Numbered from the stretch's first letter, positions 1 to 8,166 are shown. The stretch: DNA of 29,408 bases from Clostridia bacterium (GCA_900770605.1 CAAGKS010000063.1:1-29408); one strand, 5' to 3'. Notes: a model not told the origin generated them from the letters alone. Numbers and translations are program-made.

Positions 1-31
1 CCTCTTTCCCTACACGACGCTCTTCCGATCT
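1..31. other. Illumina adapter contamination at contig end
   Basis: Bases 2-31 read as the 3' end of the standard Illumina TruSeq/PE read-1 adapter, ending in GCTCTTCCGATCT. The match is to a well-known synthetic sequence and is uninterrupted to base 31. It is fused directly to hprK coding sequence, so the apparent stop codon of that gene lies in adapter. These bases should be trimmed and not treated as genomic. Confidence 0.97.
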
Positions 32-774
32 AATCTCTCGTACATCTTATCGGGCTGCCACTGCTCGAGATTTATAACGAGGTCGATACGCTCCGCGTCC
101 TTTACCGAGCCCATACCGAACAGTCTTCTTACGTCAACCACGCCTATTCCGCGAAGCTCAACGTAATATCTGATAAGGTCGGGGGCTGAGCCTACGAGAG
201 TTTTTGAGGATACTCTCTTTATCTCCACCGCGTCGTCCGCGATAAGTCTGTGTCCGCGCTTTACAAGCTCGATAGCGGTCTCGCTCTTACCTATTCCGCT
301 GTCACCAAGTATCAGGACACCCTCGCCGTAAACCTCGACCAAAACGCCGTGACGCGTTATGCGGTCTGCAAGGCAGGTATTGAGATAAGCTATGATAGCG
401 GCGAGAAATTCGCTCGTTCTCGTTTTGGTACGCAATATCGGAACACCGAACTCACGCGCCTTCTGCAAAATATCATCGTGCACCCAAAGTCTTGAGGTAT
501 ATATAACGGCAACGGGAGCCTTTGCAAAGAAGTGACCGATACGCTCGCTTCTCTCCGCCGAGGAAAGCTCGGAAAGATACTGATGCTCTGCTCTGCCTAT
601 TATCTGTATTCTCTGCGGATTGAAGACCTCAAGAAATCCCGCGATAGCAAGTCCGGGACGGTCGACCTCCTTGGTGGAGACCTCTACCTCCGTGCTCTCG
701 CACGGCATATACATATTCTCGAGCTGAAACTCGCTTATTATTTTATCGAGGGTTATGGTGTACTGTGACTTCAT
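32..774 (-). CDS. hprK: HPr kinase/phosphorylase, 3' end missing
   Basis: HprK/P phosphorylates Ser46 of the PTS carrier HPr using ATP or pyrophosphate and also removes that phosphate, setting carbon catabolite control in Gram-positive bacteria. The ATG at 774 is preferred over an upstream in-frame TTG because AGAGG lies about 10 bases before it and family members start this way (MKSQYT...). An N-terminal substrate-binding domain covers about residues 1-130. The kinase domain follows, with the P-loop GDSGIGKS at about 157-164, then HRLIADDAVEI and the family stretch ELRGIGVVDVRRLFG. About 247 native codons are present; family members are near 310, so some 60 C-terminal residues are lost. The last residues of the open frame (DRKSVV and stop) are encoded by adapter. 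Identification is secure. Confidence 0.96.
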
Positions 775-809
775 ATCTGTAATTCCTCTCAAATATTTTC
801 TACGCCCTC

Positions 810-818
810 ATTATATCA
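810..818 (-). promoter_or_regulatory. Extended -10 promoter for hprK
   Basis: On the minus strand TGATATAAT is an extended -10 element (TGn followed by consensus TATAAT) 36 bases upstream of the hprK ATG. No good -35 hexamer lies 16-18 bases further up, which fits extended -10 promoters that need less -35 contact. Confidence 0.5.
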
Positions 819-911
819 CATTTATTTCAAAAATAAAAGGTTTTTTTGAAAATTAGCAAAAAGACAGGCACTTTTATTTTATTTATTCATAACGATGTAA
901 CAAAATAGTGT

Positions 912-917
912 TATAAT
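912..917 (+). promoter_or_regulatory. Possible -10 box for the lipoprotein gene at 983
   Basis: A consensus TATAAT lies about 65 bases before the ATG in an AT-rich intergenic region divergent from hprK. I see no convincing -35 at the expected distance, so this is weak. Confidence 0.3.
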
Positions 918-982
918 ATAAAATAAATAACTATGTTCTACTTGATTTTCGCATAAAAAATGCATTTTAAAAGAGGTTACAG

Positions 983-2155
983 ATGAAAATAACAGGTGTT
1001 TTGAAAAAGATACTTCTCATAGCTCTTGCCGCGCTGCTTTGCTTCTCGCTTGCGGGCTGCGGCGTACACAAGCTCTCCCCTGACGCTCTCGCGCTCACTC
1101 CCGTGGGCACGGTAGGCGGCTACGAGGTACTTTACGACGAGCTTTACTTCCTCGCGAACAGCTATTACAGTGAGGGTATGAGCGAGGACGAGCTCAAGGA
1201 GCTCGTTTACAGCAACGTAAGAGCGCACTACGCTATCCTCTCGCTTTGCGAGCAGTACGGAGTTGACATCTACTCCGACGAGCTTGAGAACGAGATATCC
1301 GACTATATCAACGACATAGCTGACGATCTCGGCGGTGCTTCCAAGTACAAGCAGTTCCTCAAGGACAGCAATTCCACGGATAACTTCACTCGCTTTACGG
1401 TACGCTGCAATCTTCTTTACGAAAAGCTCCCCACCGCGCTGGCGCTTGCGGGCGAGCTGCTCGTTTCCGAGAACGACGTATGCGATTACATTGTAAATAA
1501 CTTCGTAAGAACACGCCACTTTATGATAGCAAACAACGAGGGCGACGATCCTGCGGCAAATCTTGCGCTCGCAGAGGAAGCGCTTGACGATCTCCAAAAA
1601 GGAAAGACCACTATCTATGCGCTCGTTGGCGGAAGATACAACGAGGATCTGCTTATTCCCTACGAGGGATACACGTTTGGACGCGGCTCTATGGAGGTAG
1701 CGTACGAGGAAGCGGCTTACGCGCTTGAGGTCGGTGAGGTCTCCGAGATCGTTACCGCTATGGGTACGCTCCCGAACGGCGAGCGCGTTGAGTGCTACTA
1801 CATCATTGAGAGACTTGACCTTACAAAAGAATACGTCAAGGAAAATTACATCTCACTCGAATCACAGTATTCAGGCTCTGTTGCCGCAAAGCTCGTTGAG
1901 GAAAAGAAGGCTTCCCTTACCTTTGTTCCCAATGAATTCGGCGCTTCCCTGACGCTTACAGATCTTGAGCCCGTTGGCCCCGGAACTGACGTATTTCTTA
2001 TCGTATCACTCAGCGTCACTGCGGTGCTCGTAGCAGCGGCAGTGGTCGCTTTCATACTCATAAGACGTAAAATGAAGGCAAACAGCGCGGCTCGTCTTGA
2101 GATCAAGCGCGCGGCATTGGCGTCTTCAAATCAAAAGGGCTCTGCAAAAAAATAA
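983..2155 (+). CDS. PrsA-like parvulin-domain lipoprotein with C-terminal membrane helix
   Basis: The 390-residue product has a lipoprotein signal peptide: hydrophobic residues 10-23, then lipobox LAGC with Cys26. A SurA/PrsA-type helical N-terminal region follows. About residues 175-280 form a parvulin-like PPIase domain: RHFMI stands where the family has xHIL, then EGYTFGRGSM, AYALEVGEVSEIV and YYIIERLD. This suggests an extracellular foldase helping secreted proteins to fold. Unlike canonical PrsA it also has a hydrophobic helix at about 337-361 followed by a basic tail, so it would be anchored at both ends. The RBS is AGAGG, 6 bases before the ATG. It is probably cotranscribed with the gene at 2201. 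The PPIase call rests on pattern only; isomerase activity is uncertain. Confidence 0.72.
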   Translation: MKITGVLKKILLIALAALLCFSLAGCGVHKLSPDALALTPVGTVGGYEVLYDELYFLANSYYSEGMSEDELKELVYSNVRAHYAILSLCEQYGVDIYSDELENEISDYINDIADDLGGASKYKQFLKDSNSTDNFTRFTVRCNLLYEKLPTALALAGELLVSENDVCDYIVNNFVRTRHFMIANNEGDDPAANLALAEEALDDLQKGKTTIYALVGGRYNEDLLIPYEGYTFGRGSMEVAYEEAAYALEVGEVSEIVTAMGTLPNGERVECYYIIERLDLTKEYVKENYISLESQYSGSVAAKLVEEKKASLTFVPNEFGASLTLTDLEPVGPGTDVFLIVSLSVTAVLVAAAVVAFILIRRKMKANSAARLEIKRAALASSNQKGSAKK

Positions 2156-2200
2156 CTCCCCTTCCCGTCGCGTCAAAAAAACCTTTTTAGCGAGGCTGAC

Positions 2201-3091
2201 ATGAACAATCAAAACAGGCACGCGCGATATCGCAAAAGCGTTTACCGCCGCAGAAGAATAAAAGCAATTTCAATAGCTACGGTCTCTATACTTGCAATAC
2301 TGCTCGTCGCGTTTCTCGTAATAGGCAGTATTCTGAGCAACCGCACGGACGGAAGAACTGACGACCACGCCAACAAGCCGAGCACCTCGGGCAGCATTCA
2401 GAAGAGCGAGATAAGCGTTAACTCTTACTTCGTACCGCTGGCGCAAGACGGCTCAACACTTGGCGAGCGTCTTTCCACGGCGACCTCAAAGGGCTACACC
2501 GACGTATGCTTTGAGCTTGACACCGAAAACGGATATCTTTACTATCAGTCCGAGACCGCTACGGCTCTCGGAAAGCAAAAGAGCGCGGCATCTGACCTGC
2601 GCACGTTATCGGGCATCATATCGCTCACAAGCTCACGCGAGCTTTATTGCACGGGCATCACTTACGTATCCGAGCTTCGCAGCGACAACGATCTCGTACG
2701 CTCCGCCGCGATAGGATATCACGCCGCGCTTATAGCAGAAGCTCTCCGCGCAGGAGTTGACGACGTGCTGGTCATCCCCGGCGAGCTCAACGACGAGAGA
2801 TATGACGAATTCATAAAGCTCGCAAACGAGGTACATAGACTTGCCGAGGGCAAAAAGATAGGAATAGCGCTTCCCGCCTCCGCATTCACCTCGGAGAACA
2901 GCGCGGATCTTATCTATATGCTTTCAAGAGAGTTTGACTATCTCGCACTTGAGATAGACCAAAACACTGACATGAGCGGAATAACCTTCTACCTGCTCAG
3001 CTACAACGTTCGCGTTCTCGTGCCCGATGCCGAAACCGCTGACCGCGTAAGAGCTGAGCGCGCTCATCACAATATTCAGATAATGCCTTAA
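2201..3091 (+). CDS. Membrane-anchored hypothetical protein, possible TIM-barrel-like fold
   Basis: I do not recognise a named family. The 296-residue product has a very basic N-terminus (RYRKSVYRRRRIK), one membrane helix at about residues 22-45, a low-complexity linker and then an exported domain. That domain alternates strand-like segments (TDVCFELDT, LYCTGITYV, DDVLVIPG, KIGIALPA, YLALEIDQ, VRVLVPDA) with helices. This pattern, and the stretch GYTDVCFELDTENGYLYY, recall the putative glycoside-hydrolase TIM barrels (DUF4015-like) of Firmicutes; that is inference. It sits 45 bases after the PrsA-like gene with GAGG 5 bases before its ATG, so the two probably share a transcript and a cell-surface role. 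Confidence 0.6.
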   Translation: MNNQNRHARYRKSVYRRRRIKAISIATVSILAILLVAFLVIGSILSNRTDGRTDDHANKPSTSGSIQKSEISVNSYFVPLAQDGSTLGERLSTATSKGYTDVCFELDTENGYLYYQSETATALGKQKSAASDLRTLSGIISLTSSRELYCTGITYVSELRSDNDLVRSAAIGYHAALIAEALRAGVDDVLVIPGELNDERYDEFIKLANEVHRLAEGKKIGIALPASAFTSENSADLIYMLSREFDYLALEIDQNTDMSGITFYLLSYNVRVLVPDAETADRVRAERAHHNIQIMP

Positions 3092-3098
3092 AAGCTCA

Positions 3099-3139
3099 AA
3101 GGCGGACCACCGCAAAAACGGTGATCCGCCTTATTTTTT
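3099..3139 (+). terminator. Rho-independent terminator between convergent genes
   Basis: A 14-bp stem (3099-3112 with 3119-3132, one mismatch) has a CAAAAA loop and is followed by ATTTTTTT. It ends the plus-strand pair at 983-3091. The hairpin lies just past the ispE stop on the minus strand, so it may also end that gene, though the T-run on that side is poor. Confidence 0.85.
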
Positions 3140-4014
3140 TAATTGTGCGGCTTACAAACGCAAGCAAACACGCCCCTCGCCCTCAAGGTATCGCACACCT
3201 TATCTGCAAGGGTTTCGTCAACGAATATGCCAAACACGGACGGACCGCTTCCGCTCATCATAGCGCCTATCGCGCCGCCGCTGAGCATATCCTCCTTTAT
3301 TCGTCTGACCTCGGGTCTTACCGAGGAGATCGGCTCCTCGAAAATATTATACATATTAGCCGCCACCCCGTAGATATCGCCGTCATCAAGCGCGCGTTTG
3401 AGAGCGACCGTGCTTCGCGGCTCGTACTCCCCTGCGGCAAAGCTACGGTACTTCTTATCAAGCATAGCGTACGCCGCGGGCGTTGACACGCCTTCCGTGC
3501 CGCAAGCGACCACGATAGTACATTCAGGCATAGAAGAAACAGGGCGCAAAAGGTCTCCCTTGCCCTCGCCGAGCGCCGTACCGCCCGCGATACAGAACGG
3601 CACGTCTGAGCCAAGCTCGGACGCTATTCCGTAAAAGCGCGCTATCGGCATGCCCACATCGTCAAGCTGACGAAGCGCCTTGAGCGTTGCCGCGGCGTCC
3701 GCGCTGCCGCCTGCAAGTCCTGCCGCCATAGGTATATTCTTCTCGATAACGATATCCGCGCCTATTTTTCGTCCCGTTACCTTACAGTACTCCCTTACGG
3801 CGCGCACTACAAGATTTGAGTCGTCAAGCGGCACTCCGCTGACGTTACAGTCAACGGTTACGATATCGTCATCTCTTTGTGTGAAGGTGACCTTATCACA
3901 CAGCGTAAGCCCCTGCATCACCGTCTTGACTGTATGAAATCCGTCGTCTCTTCTGCCCGTTATATCCAAATGAAGATTTATTTTTGCAAAGCCGTATTGC
4001 ACTGACGTCTTCAT
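3139..4014 (-). CDS. ispE: 4-diphosphocytidyl-2-C-methyl-D-erythritol kinase
   Basis: This is the ATP-dependent kinase of the MEP isoprenoid pathway; it phosphorylates the 2-hydroxyl of CDP-methylerythritol in the cytoplasm. From the ATG at 4014 the product is 291 residues, the normal family length, and starts MKTSVQYGFAKINLHLDITG, matching the conserved AKINL motif near the N-terminus. The GHMP-kinase ATP motif is PMAAGLAGGSADAAA at 95-109, and the C-terminal GHMP motif is MSGSGPSVFGIF. Upstream in-frame codons to 4065 are rejected because the promoter at 4056-4084 would start transcription at about 4049, beside or downstream of them. It is transcribed alone, divergent from the permease at 4198. 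Confidence 0.96.
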   Translation of the reverse strand: MKTSVQYGFAKINLHLDITGRRDDGFHTVKTVMQGLTLCDKVTFTQRDDDIVTVDCNVSGVPLDDSNLVVRAVREYCKVTGRKIGADIVIEKNIPMAAGLAGGSADAAATLKALRQLDDVGMPIARFYGIASELGSDVPFCIAGGTALGEGKGDLLRPVSSMPECTIVVACGTEGVSTPAAYAMLDKKYRSFAAGEYEPRSTVALKRALDDGDIYGVAANMYNIFEEPISSVRPEVRRIKEDMLSGGAIGAMMSGSGPSVFGIFVDETLADKVCDTLRARGVFACVCKPHN

Positions 4015-4055
4015 TCCAATTATCACTGCCTTTCCCAAATTTATCATTCGAATAC

Positions 4056-4084
4056 AATATATCACATTTTTACAGTGATTTCAA
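4056..4084 (-). promoter_or_regulatory. Sigma-A-type promoter for ispE
   Basis: On the minus strand TTGAAA (4079-4084) and TATATT (4056-4061) are separated by exactly 17 bases. The predicted start leaves a leader of about 35 bases before the ATG at 4014, which supports that start codon. Confidence 0.75.
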
Positions 4085-4125
4085 GTTAAAAATATTATTT
4101 TTATGTTAATTTTGCAATTTTCTTA

Positions 4126-4154
4126 TTGACTTATATTAAAAAAAATTATAAAAT
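4126..4154 (+). promoter_or_regulatory. Sigma-A-type promoter for the permease gene cluster
   Basis: TTGACT (4126-4131), 17-base spacer, TAAAAT (4149-4154). It lies about 40 bases upstream of the ATG at 4198 and back-to-back with the ispE promoter. Confidence 0.78.
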
Positions 4155-4197
4155 AATAATAGGTTATTTTCAGCTAAATGACACGAGGAGGAAACAG

Positions 4198-5523
4198 ATG
4201 AACAACGGCGACAATCCAAAAAGAAATATCCCCAAGGTGTTTACGATCTGTGCTATCATTTTCGTTAGTATTTTCGTGATCGTCAATATAAGCGGTGTGA
4301 CAGCGGTACTCTCCTCTGTATTATCTGTCCTCTCTCCGATCATAATCGGATTTGCACTCGCTTACATACTCAACCCAATGCTCAGATTTTACGAGTTCAG
4401 GGTATTCAAAAAGCTCAAGAGAAAAAACGTAATACGCGCGATCTCCATCGCCTGCACTCTCATAACTACGGCTATAATCGTTGCGGCGTTCTTGTGGCTG
4501 CTGATCCCTCAGGTAATTACGAGCGTCAAGGACCTCGTTACCAATTACGATGATTACGTAAACTCCACAGTTTCGCTCATAAACTCAATGATAAACAATA
4601 TCGCCGCTAATGATCACTTCACAGAGTACGTCTCTGCTGACGAGATCAAGGAATGGGTACTTGAATTCTTTGCTTCCTCGAGCAAGATAATGAGCAGCAT
4701 ACTCGACTACGTCTCCGAGCTTGGCGTTGGACTTTTCGTGGGTGTTAAAAATACCATTCTCGGTATATTTATCGCTATATACGTGCTTATCGCTAAGGAG
4801 AGACTGCAAGCGCTTGCGCGCAAGCTTGGCGCGGCGTTTATCCCCGGAAGCAAGCTGGCGGTCATAGGAAAGTATATAAATCTTACTCACCAGACCTTCT
4901 CGGGCTTCCTCGTTGGCAAGATAGTCGACTCCGCGATCATTCTCGTGATCACGCTCGTGCTCTTGCTTATATTCGGTATCCACTACCCTCTTCTTATCGC
5001 GGTCATCGTGGGCGTTACGAATATCGTCCCCGTATTCGGACCGTTTATAGGCGCGATCCCCTCGTTCTTTATTCTCTTTATCGTCGATCCTAAGGAAGCG
5101 CTTATATTCCTCATACTTATATTCCTCATACAGCAGCTTGACGGTAACGTTATCGGTCCTAAGATACTTGGAAACTCTACGGGCATCAGCTCGCTCGGCG
5201 TGCTTATCGCTATCGTTATAATGGGCGAGTACTTCGGAGTCATTGGTATGATCATCGGTGTTCCGATATTTGCGGTTGGCGGCGTTATAATTACCGAGAT
5301 CGCAGACGCGAAGCTCACCAAGCGAGGAAAGACCACAGACCTTGATGAGTATTACTTCAAGGACGCTATGATAGACCCCTCGCACAGTCACGCTCCTATC
5401 CTTACAAAGCTCTTTGGCAAGATCGCGCAAGTAGTATTGAAGCTCATCGGCGCTCTCAAAAAGAAGAAGACCGAAAAGAAAAATAACGACGCCAAAAAGT
5501 CCACCAAGAACGGCGAGCAGTAA
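4198..5523 (+). CDS. AI-2E family (PerM/YdiK-like) permease
   Basis: The 441-residue membrane protein belongs to the AI-2E/UPF0118 family, whose members export small molecules or, in some cases, exchange ions; the substrate here is unknown. Paired hydrophobic helices lie near the N-terminus (VFTICAIIFVSIFVIVNI; SPIIIGFALAYILNP). A long periplasm-facing amphipathic stretch follows, then the conserved core (FSGFLVGKIVDSAII; GVTNIVPVFGPFIGAIPS; LIFLIQQLDGNVIGPKILG; GMIIGVPIFAVGG). The C-terminal tail is lysine-rich. The start at 4198 has a full AGGAGG 6 bases upstream; the open frame further up overlaps the promoter. The next gene starts 3 bases after its stop. Confidence 0.9.
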   Translation: MNNGDNPKRNIPKVFTICAIIFVSIFVIVNISGVTAVLSSVLSVLSPIIIGFALAYILNPMLRFYEFRVFKKLKRKNVIRAISIACTLITTAIIVAAFLWLLIPQVITSVKDLVTNYDDYVNSTVSLINSMINNIAANDHFTEYVSADEIKEWVLEFFASSSKIMSSILDYVSELGVGLFVGVKNTILGIFIAIYVLIAKERLQALARKLGAAFIPGSKLAVIGKYINLTHQTFSGFLVGKIVDSAIILVITLVLLLIFGIHYPLLIAVIVGVTNIVPVFGPFIGAIPSFFILFIVDPKEALIFLILIFLIQQLDGNVIGPKILGNSTGISSLGVLIAIVIMGEYFGVIGMIIGVPIFAVGGVIITEIADAKLTKRGKTTDLDEYYFKDAMIDPSHSHAPILTKLFGKIAQVVLKLIGALKKKKTEKKNNDAKKSTKNGEQ

Positions 5524-5526
5524 ATA

Positions 5527-6411
5527 ATGTTACGTCATAATATCAAAGCGGTAATTGCCGACAATATGGCGCTGCTGCGAGAGCGCAGAGCCGTTTGCGA
5601 CGAGCAAAGACGGATCTCGCTCGGTCAGTTTGTTTCCCTTTGCTGTGAGGATGCTACGCTTGATAGTATCTACTCCGCAAGCGAGATATACAACGCCGCA
5701 AAGGAGCTTGACGGCAAGCTTACCTGCAAGGAAAAAATATTCGTCTGCCAGCGCATATCGGCAAGTCCGAGCTTTGCCTGCAGACCTTCAGAGCTATTCT
5801 CCGACACCGACGGCAACGAGAACGTTCCTCAAAGCGCTCGCGGCAGGATAGCTTACGTAAAAAACAAGCAGAACGACGATGCCTTTGGCGCTTTTTCGCA
5901 AAGCATATCGGACACACGCGCATTTTACGCGTCCACCTTTACCGATTGCTGTGAAGCTGTCGTCGACAACAAATGCGAGTACTGTATTTTACCTATTGAG
6001 AATTCCGAGGGCGGCAGGCTATATTCCTTTTATTCGCTCATAGACAAATACGAGCTCAGGATATGCCACACGGTACGTATCGGCGGCGCGGAGACCGAGG
6101 GCGCTTTATACGCGCTCGCGGCAAAAAATCTTACCGAGCCTGATGCTTCTGCCGATGCCTTGCGCTTTGAATTCACAGTTGTCAGCGAAAGCAACGAATA
6201 TATCAGCGATATCATCAAGGCTCTACATCACCTTGAATGCGCCCTTCACTCGCTTGACACCCAGCCCGTTGAATACGATAATCAAAAACAAAAATGCATA
6301 TTTTCCGTTGACGTTCCGAGCGGTGCGCTCATTCCCCTCTTACTTTATCTGGCGAACGAGCACCCCGCATATACGCCTATCGGACTTTATAAAATCGACA
6401 AGGAGATCTAA
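5527..6411 (+). CDS. Prephenate dehydratase-like/ACT protein lacking the catalytic core half
   Basis: The 294-residue product begins with a helical region of unknown kind (1-100). Residues 107-185 resemble the first half of a prephenate dehydratase (PheA) domain: RIAYV, AFSQ, then YCILPIENSEGGRLYSFYSL, which matches the family's PIENS motif (156-160). The usual second lobe (SHPQ region through the catalytic TRF) is missing. After about 30 residues the chain enters what looks like an ACT domain (about 213-292; HLECALHSLDTQPVEY, IGLYKI), the phenylalanine-binding module of PheA. I infer a catalytically dead relative, perhaps a ligand sensor. It starts 3 bases after the permease stop. Its last codons carry the AAGGAG RBS of the following gene, so the three genes are tightly coupled. 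Confidence 0.62.
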   Translation: MLRHNIKAVIADNMALLRERRAVCDEQRRISLGQFVSLCCEDATLDSIYSASEIYNAAKELDGKLTCKEKIFVCQRISASPSFACRPSELFSDTDGNENVPQSARGRIAYVKNKQNDDAFGAFSQSISDTRAFYASTFTDCCEAVVDNKCEYCILPIENSEGGRLYSFYSLIDKYELRICHTVRIGGAETEGALYALAAKNLTEPDASADALRFEFTVVSESNEYISDIIKALHHLECALHSLDTQPVEYDNQKQKCIFSVDVPSGALIPLLLYLANEHPAYTPIGLYKIDKEI

Positions 6412-6663
6412 ATGAAAACTATCAGCTACAAAACACATGGAGTTTGTTCCAGAAGAATAGATGTCCAGATTGACGGAGACGTTATCGTAAGCGTTAAATT
6501 CCACGGCGGTTGCTCAGGCAACACCCAGGGAGTTGCCGCACTTGCTGCGGGAATGAAGGTTGACGAGGCTATCGCGCGTCTTGAGGGCTTGCATTGCGGT
6601 CCGAGACCTACTTCCTGCCCCGATCAGCTTGCACGCGCGCTCAAGGAAAGCAAAAACGCCTGA
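6412..6663 (+). CDS. TSCPD domain protein (TIGR03905-like)
   Basis: This small protein of 83 residues contains the TSCPD signature (67-71) and four cysteines at 12, 34, 62 and 69 in the contexts HGVCSR, GGCSGN, HCGP and TSCPD, an arrangement suggesting metal binding. The family is uncharacterised; related TSCPD segments occur at the C-terminus of some ribonucleotide reductases. Its ATG immediately follows the TAA of the upstream gene, with AAGGAG 6 bases before it inside that gene, so translation is coupled. The family call is confident, the function unknown. Confidence 0.85.
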   Translation: MKTISYKTHGVCSRRIDVQIDGDVIVSVKFHGGCSGNTQGVAALAAGMKVDEAIARLEGLHCGPRPTSCPDQLARALKESKNA

Positions 6664-6669
6664 ATCAGA

Positions 6670-6711
6670 AAGCTCTCGTTCCCACCGCGCAGGCAGGGCG
6701 AGGGCTTTTAT
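6670..6711 (+). terminator. Weak terminator or attenuator
   Basis: A 9-bp stem AAGCTCTCG/CGAGGGCTT (one G-T pair) with a further CCC/GGG pair inside, followed by only TTTTA. It lies in the 111-base gap before the PPTase gene and may reduce rather than stop transcription. Confidence 0.45.
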
Positions 6712-6774
6712 TGAAGTATTGCCTTTGGCGATACATAATTATCACGTACGGTTTTAAAGGACGGCAAGTCGCGT

Positions 6775-7404
6775 ATGATATACGTCAATATCATTGATAC
6801 TCAAAACTTAATAGGCGTTGACGTTATCGACGCGGTGCGCTCACTTCCCTTTGGCGAGAACGAGAAAGCCCGACTTTTATCCATCAAGGCAGAAGGGCGA
6901 CGTCTTGAATCACTCGGTGCGCTCATCGCTCTGCGCGATATTATGGCAAAGCGCGCGGACCTCACCCAAATAGAGATAGTACGCGACGAGCAAGGCAACG
7001 GCAAGCCGAGATTTGACGATCCTGCCCTGCCGCATTTCAGCCTTGCGCACTCCTGCAAAATTTCCGCCGCGGCGGTGTCTGACGCTCCCGTCGGCATAGA
7101 CGTTGAGGTTATCCGTCCGCACGCCCGCAAGGAAGAGCTTGCCGCGAGATTTTTTACGAGCGACGAGCAAAAGGCATTTTCGCAAAGCGGTACTGACAAG
7201 GATTTCCTGCTCATCTGGACACAAAAGGAAGCGCTCGTAAAGCTGCATGGCGCATCACTCGCAGACTCTCTCGGCGCTCCCCTGTCTTACGGCAAGTGCA
7301 TATTCAGCGGGATCGTAAGCATCGGCGAGCAAGACGCAGCGATGAGCGTTTATTCGGCAGTTGACGATGAGGTAAAGATCAATATATCAAGCCTCGACAA
7401 TTGA
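6775..7404 (+). CDS. Sfp-type 4'-phosphopantetheinyl transferase
   Basis: It transfers the phosphopantetheine arm of coenzyme A to a serine of carrier proteins. The 209-residue product carries the Sfp-family motifs: FSLAHS (88-93), GIDVEVI (107-113, with the Mg-binding D and E) and FLLIWTQKEALVKLHG (144-159, the WxxKEAxxK motif). The length suits a compact Sfp-type enzyme. No carrier protein, NRPS or PKS gene lies in the window, so the target is unknown; it may serve the fatty-acid ACP. The RBS is poor (AAAGGA about 14 bases away). It lies downstream of the TSCPD gene across a weak hairpin. Confidence 0.88.
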   Translation: MIYVNIIDTQNLIGVDVIDAVRSLPFGENEKARLLSIKAEGRRLESLGALIALRDIMAKRADLTQIEIVRDEQGNGKPRFDDPALPHFSLAHSCKISAAAVSDAPVGIDVEVIRPHARKEELAARFFTSDEQKAFSQSGTDKDFLLIWTQKEALVKLHGASLADSLGAPLSYGKCIFSGIVSIGEQDAAMSVYSAVDDEVKINISSLDN

Positions 7405-7455
7405 GCGCCGCCGGGCAAAAGAGCAATATCAAATAAAGTTAGAAAAGGAACGAAT

Positions 7456-8166
7456 ATGGACTTCCCTGATCTCAAACAGCTTTATCCATACAAAACAGAG
7501 CTTCACGCTCACACCAACCCCATAAGCCCCTGCGGAAAGTTAAATGCGGACGTTGTTACCCGCATACACGAGGCATCAGGCTGTCACTCGTTGGTGATCT
7601 CAAACCACTTAGGCCCAAAGCAATACAATATCCGCAGCGAAGCCGAGCTTTGCCGCGATTTTCTCGCAGATTACGAATGCGCGATGAAGGCCGCCGAGGG
7701 CAAGGATATTGATATTATATTTGCCGCCGAGATCCATTTTCTCAACACGGCAAACGATTATCTCGTATTTGGAATTTCTCCCGACGACATTGAGCGTCTG
7801 GTTTCTTACGTTCCGACGAATATTCAAAAATTCTATACGGAGTTCAAGAATGACAAGAACGTTATTATCCACGCGCACCCCTTCCGCGACAAGATGGACG
7901 AGGTACCGCTCGGATACGTTGACGGCATTGAGGTGTTCAATCTCCACGTAGCGCACAATTCACGCGTTGCGACCGCCGCGCGCTTTGCCAAGGAGCACGA
8001 TCTTCTGGTGACGGGCGGAAGTGATTTCCACGATTTTGGAAAGCAATCGCTTTGTCTTATGCGCACCAAGGAGCGTCTGCGAGACTCCTATGACGTAGCG
8101 CGCGCAATACTCTCACGCGACGTTATTTTCGACACGTTCGGAAATCTTATAATTCCCTATCAATAA
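7456..8166 (+). CDS. PHP-domain metal-dependent hydrolase
   Basis: The 236-residue product has the metal-ligand motifs of the PHP superfamily in order: TELHAHTNP (HxH), SNH, AAEIHF, IIHAHPF and GGSDFHD. PHP proteins include histidinol phosphatase, trinucleotide phosphatases and polymerase exonucleases; this short stand-alone form is most likely a small phosphoesterase, but the substrate cannot be read from sequence. AAGGAA lies 5 bases before the ATG. The next gene begins 15 bases after its stop. Confidence 0.88.
   Translation: MDFPDLKQLYPYKTELHAHTNPISPCGKLNADVVTRIHEASGCHSLVISNHLGPKQYNIRSEAELCRDFLADYECAMKAAEGKDIDIIFAAEIHFLNTANDYLVFGISPDDIERLVSYVPTNIQKFYTEFKNDKNVIIHAHPFRDKMDEVPLGYVDGIEVFNLHVAHNSRVATAARFAKEHDLLVTGGSDFHDFGKQSLCLMRTKERLRDSYDVARAILSRDVIFDTFGNLIIPYQ

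Noticed and set aside
4126..4197. Upstream extension of the AI-2E permease start to 4126.
   Set aside because: The extension overlaps the -35/-10 promoter and lacks an RBS, whereas the ATG at 4198 has a full AGGAGG at the right distance.
4585..5430. Long open reading frames opposite real genes (for example here, and at 977-1597, 11908-12471 and 26760-27323).
   Set aside because: They lie antisense to well-supported genes, have no RBS, and give charged or repetitive proteins without family features; they arise from codon bias of the true genes.
6775..7404. Sign of an NRPS/PKS cluster.
   Set aside because: A phosphopantetheinyl transferase alone is not evidence; no megasynthase or carrier protein gene is present and neighbours are housekeeping-like.
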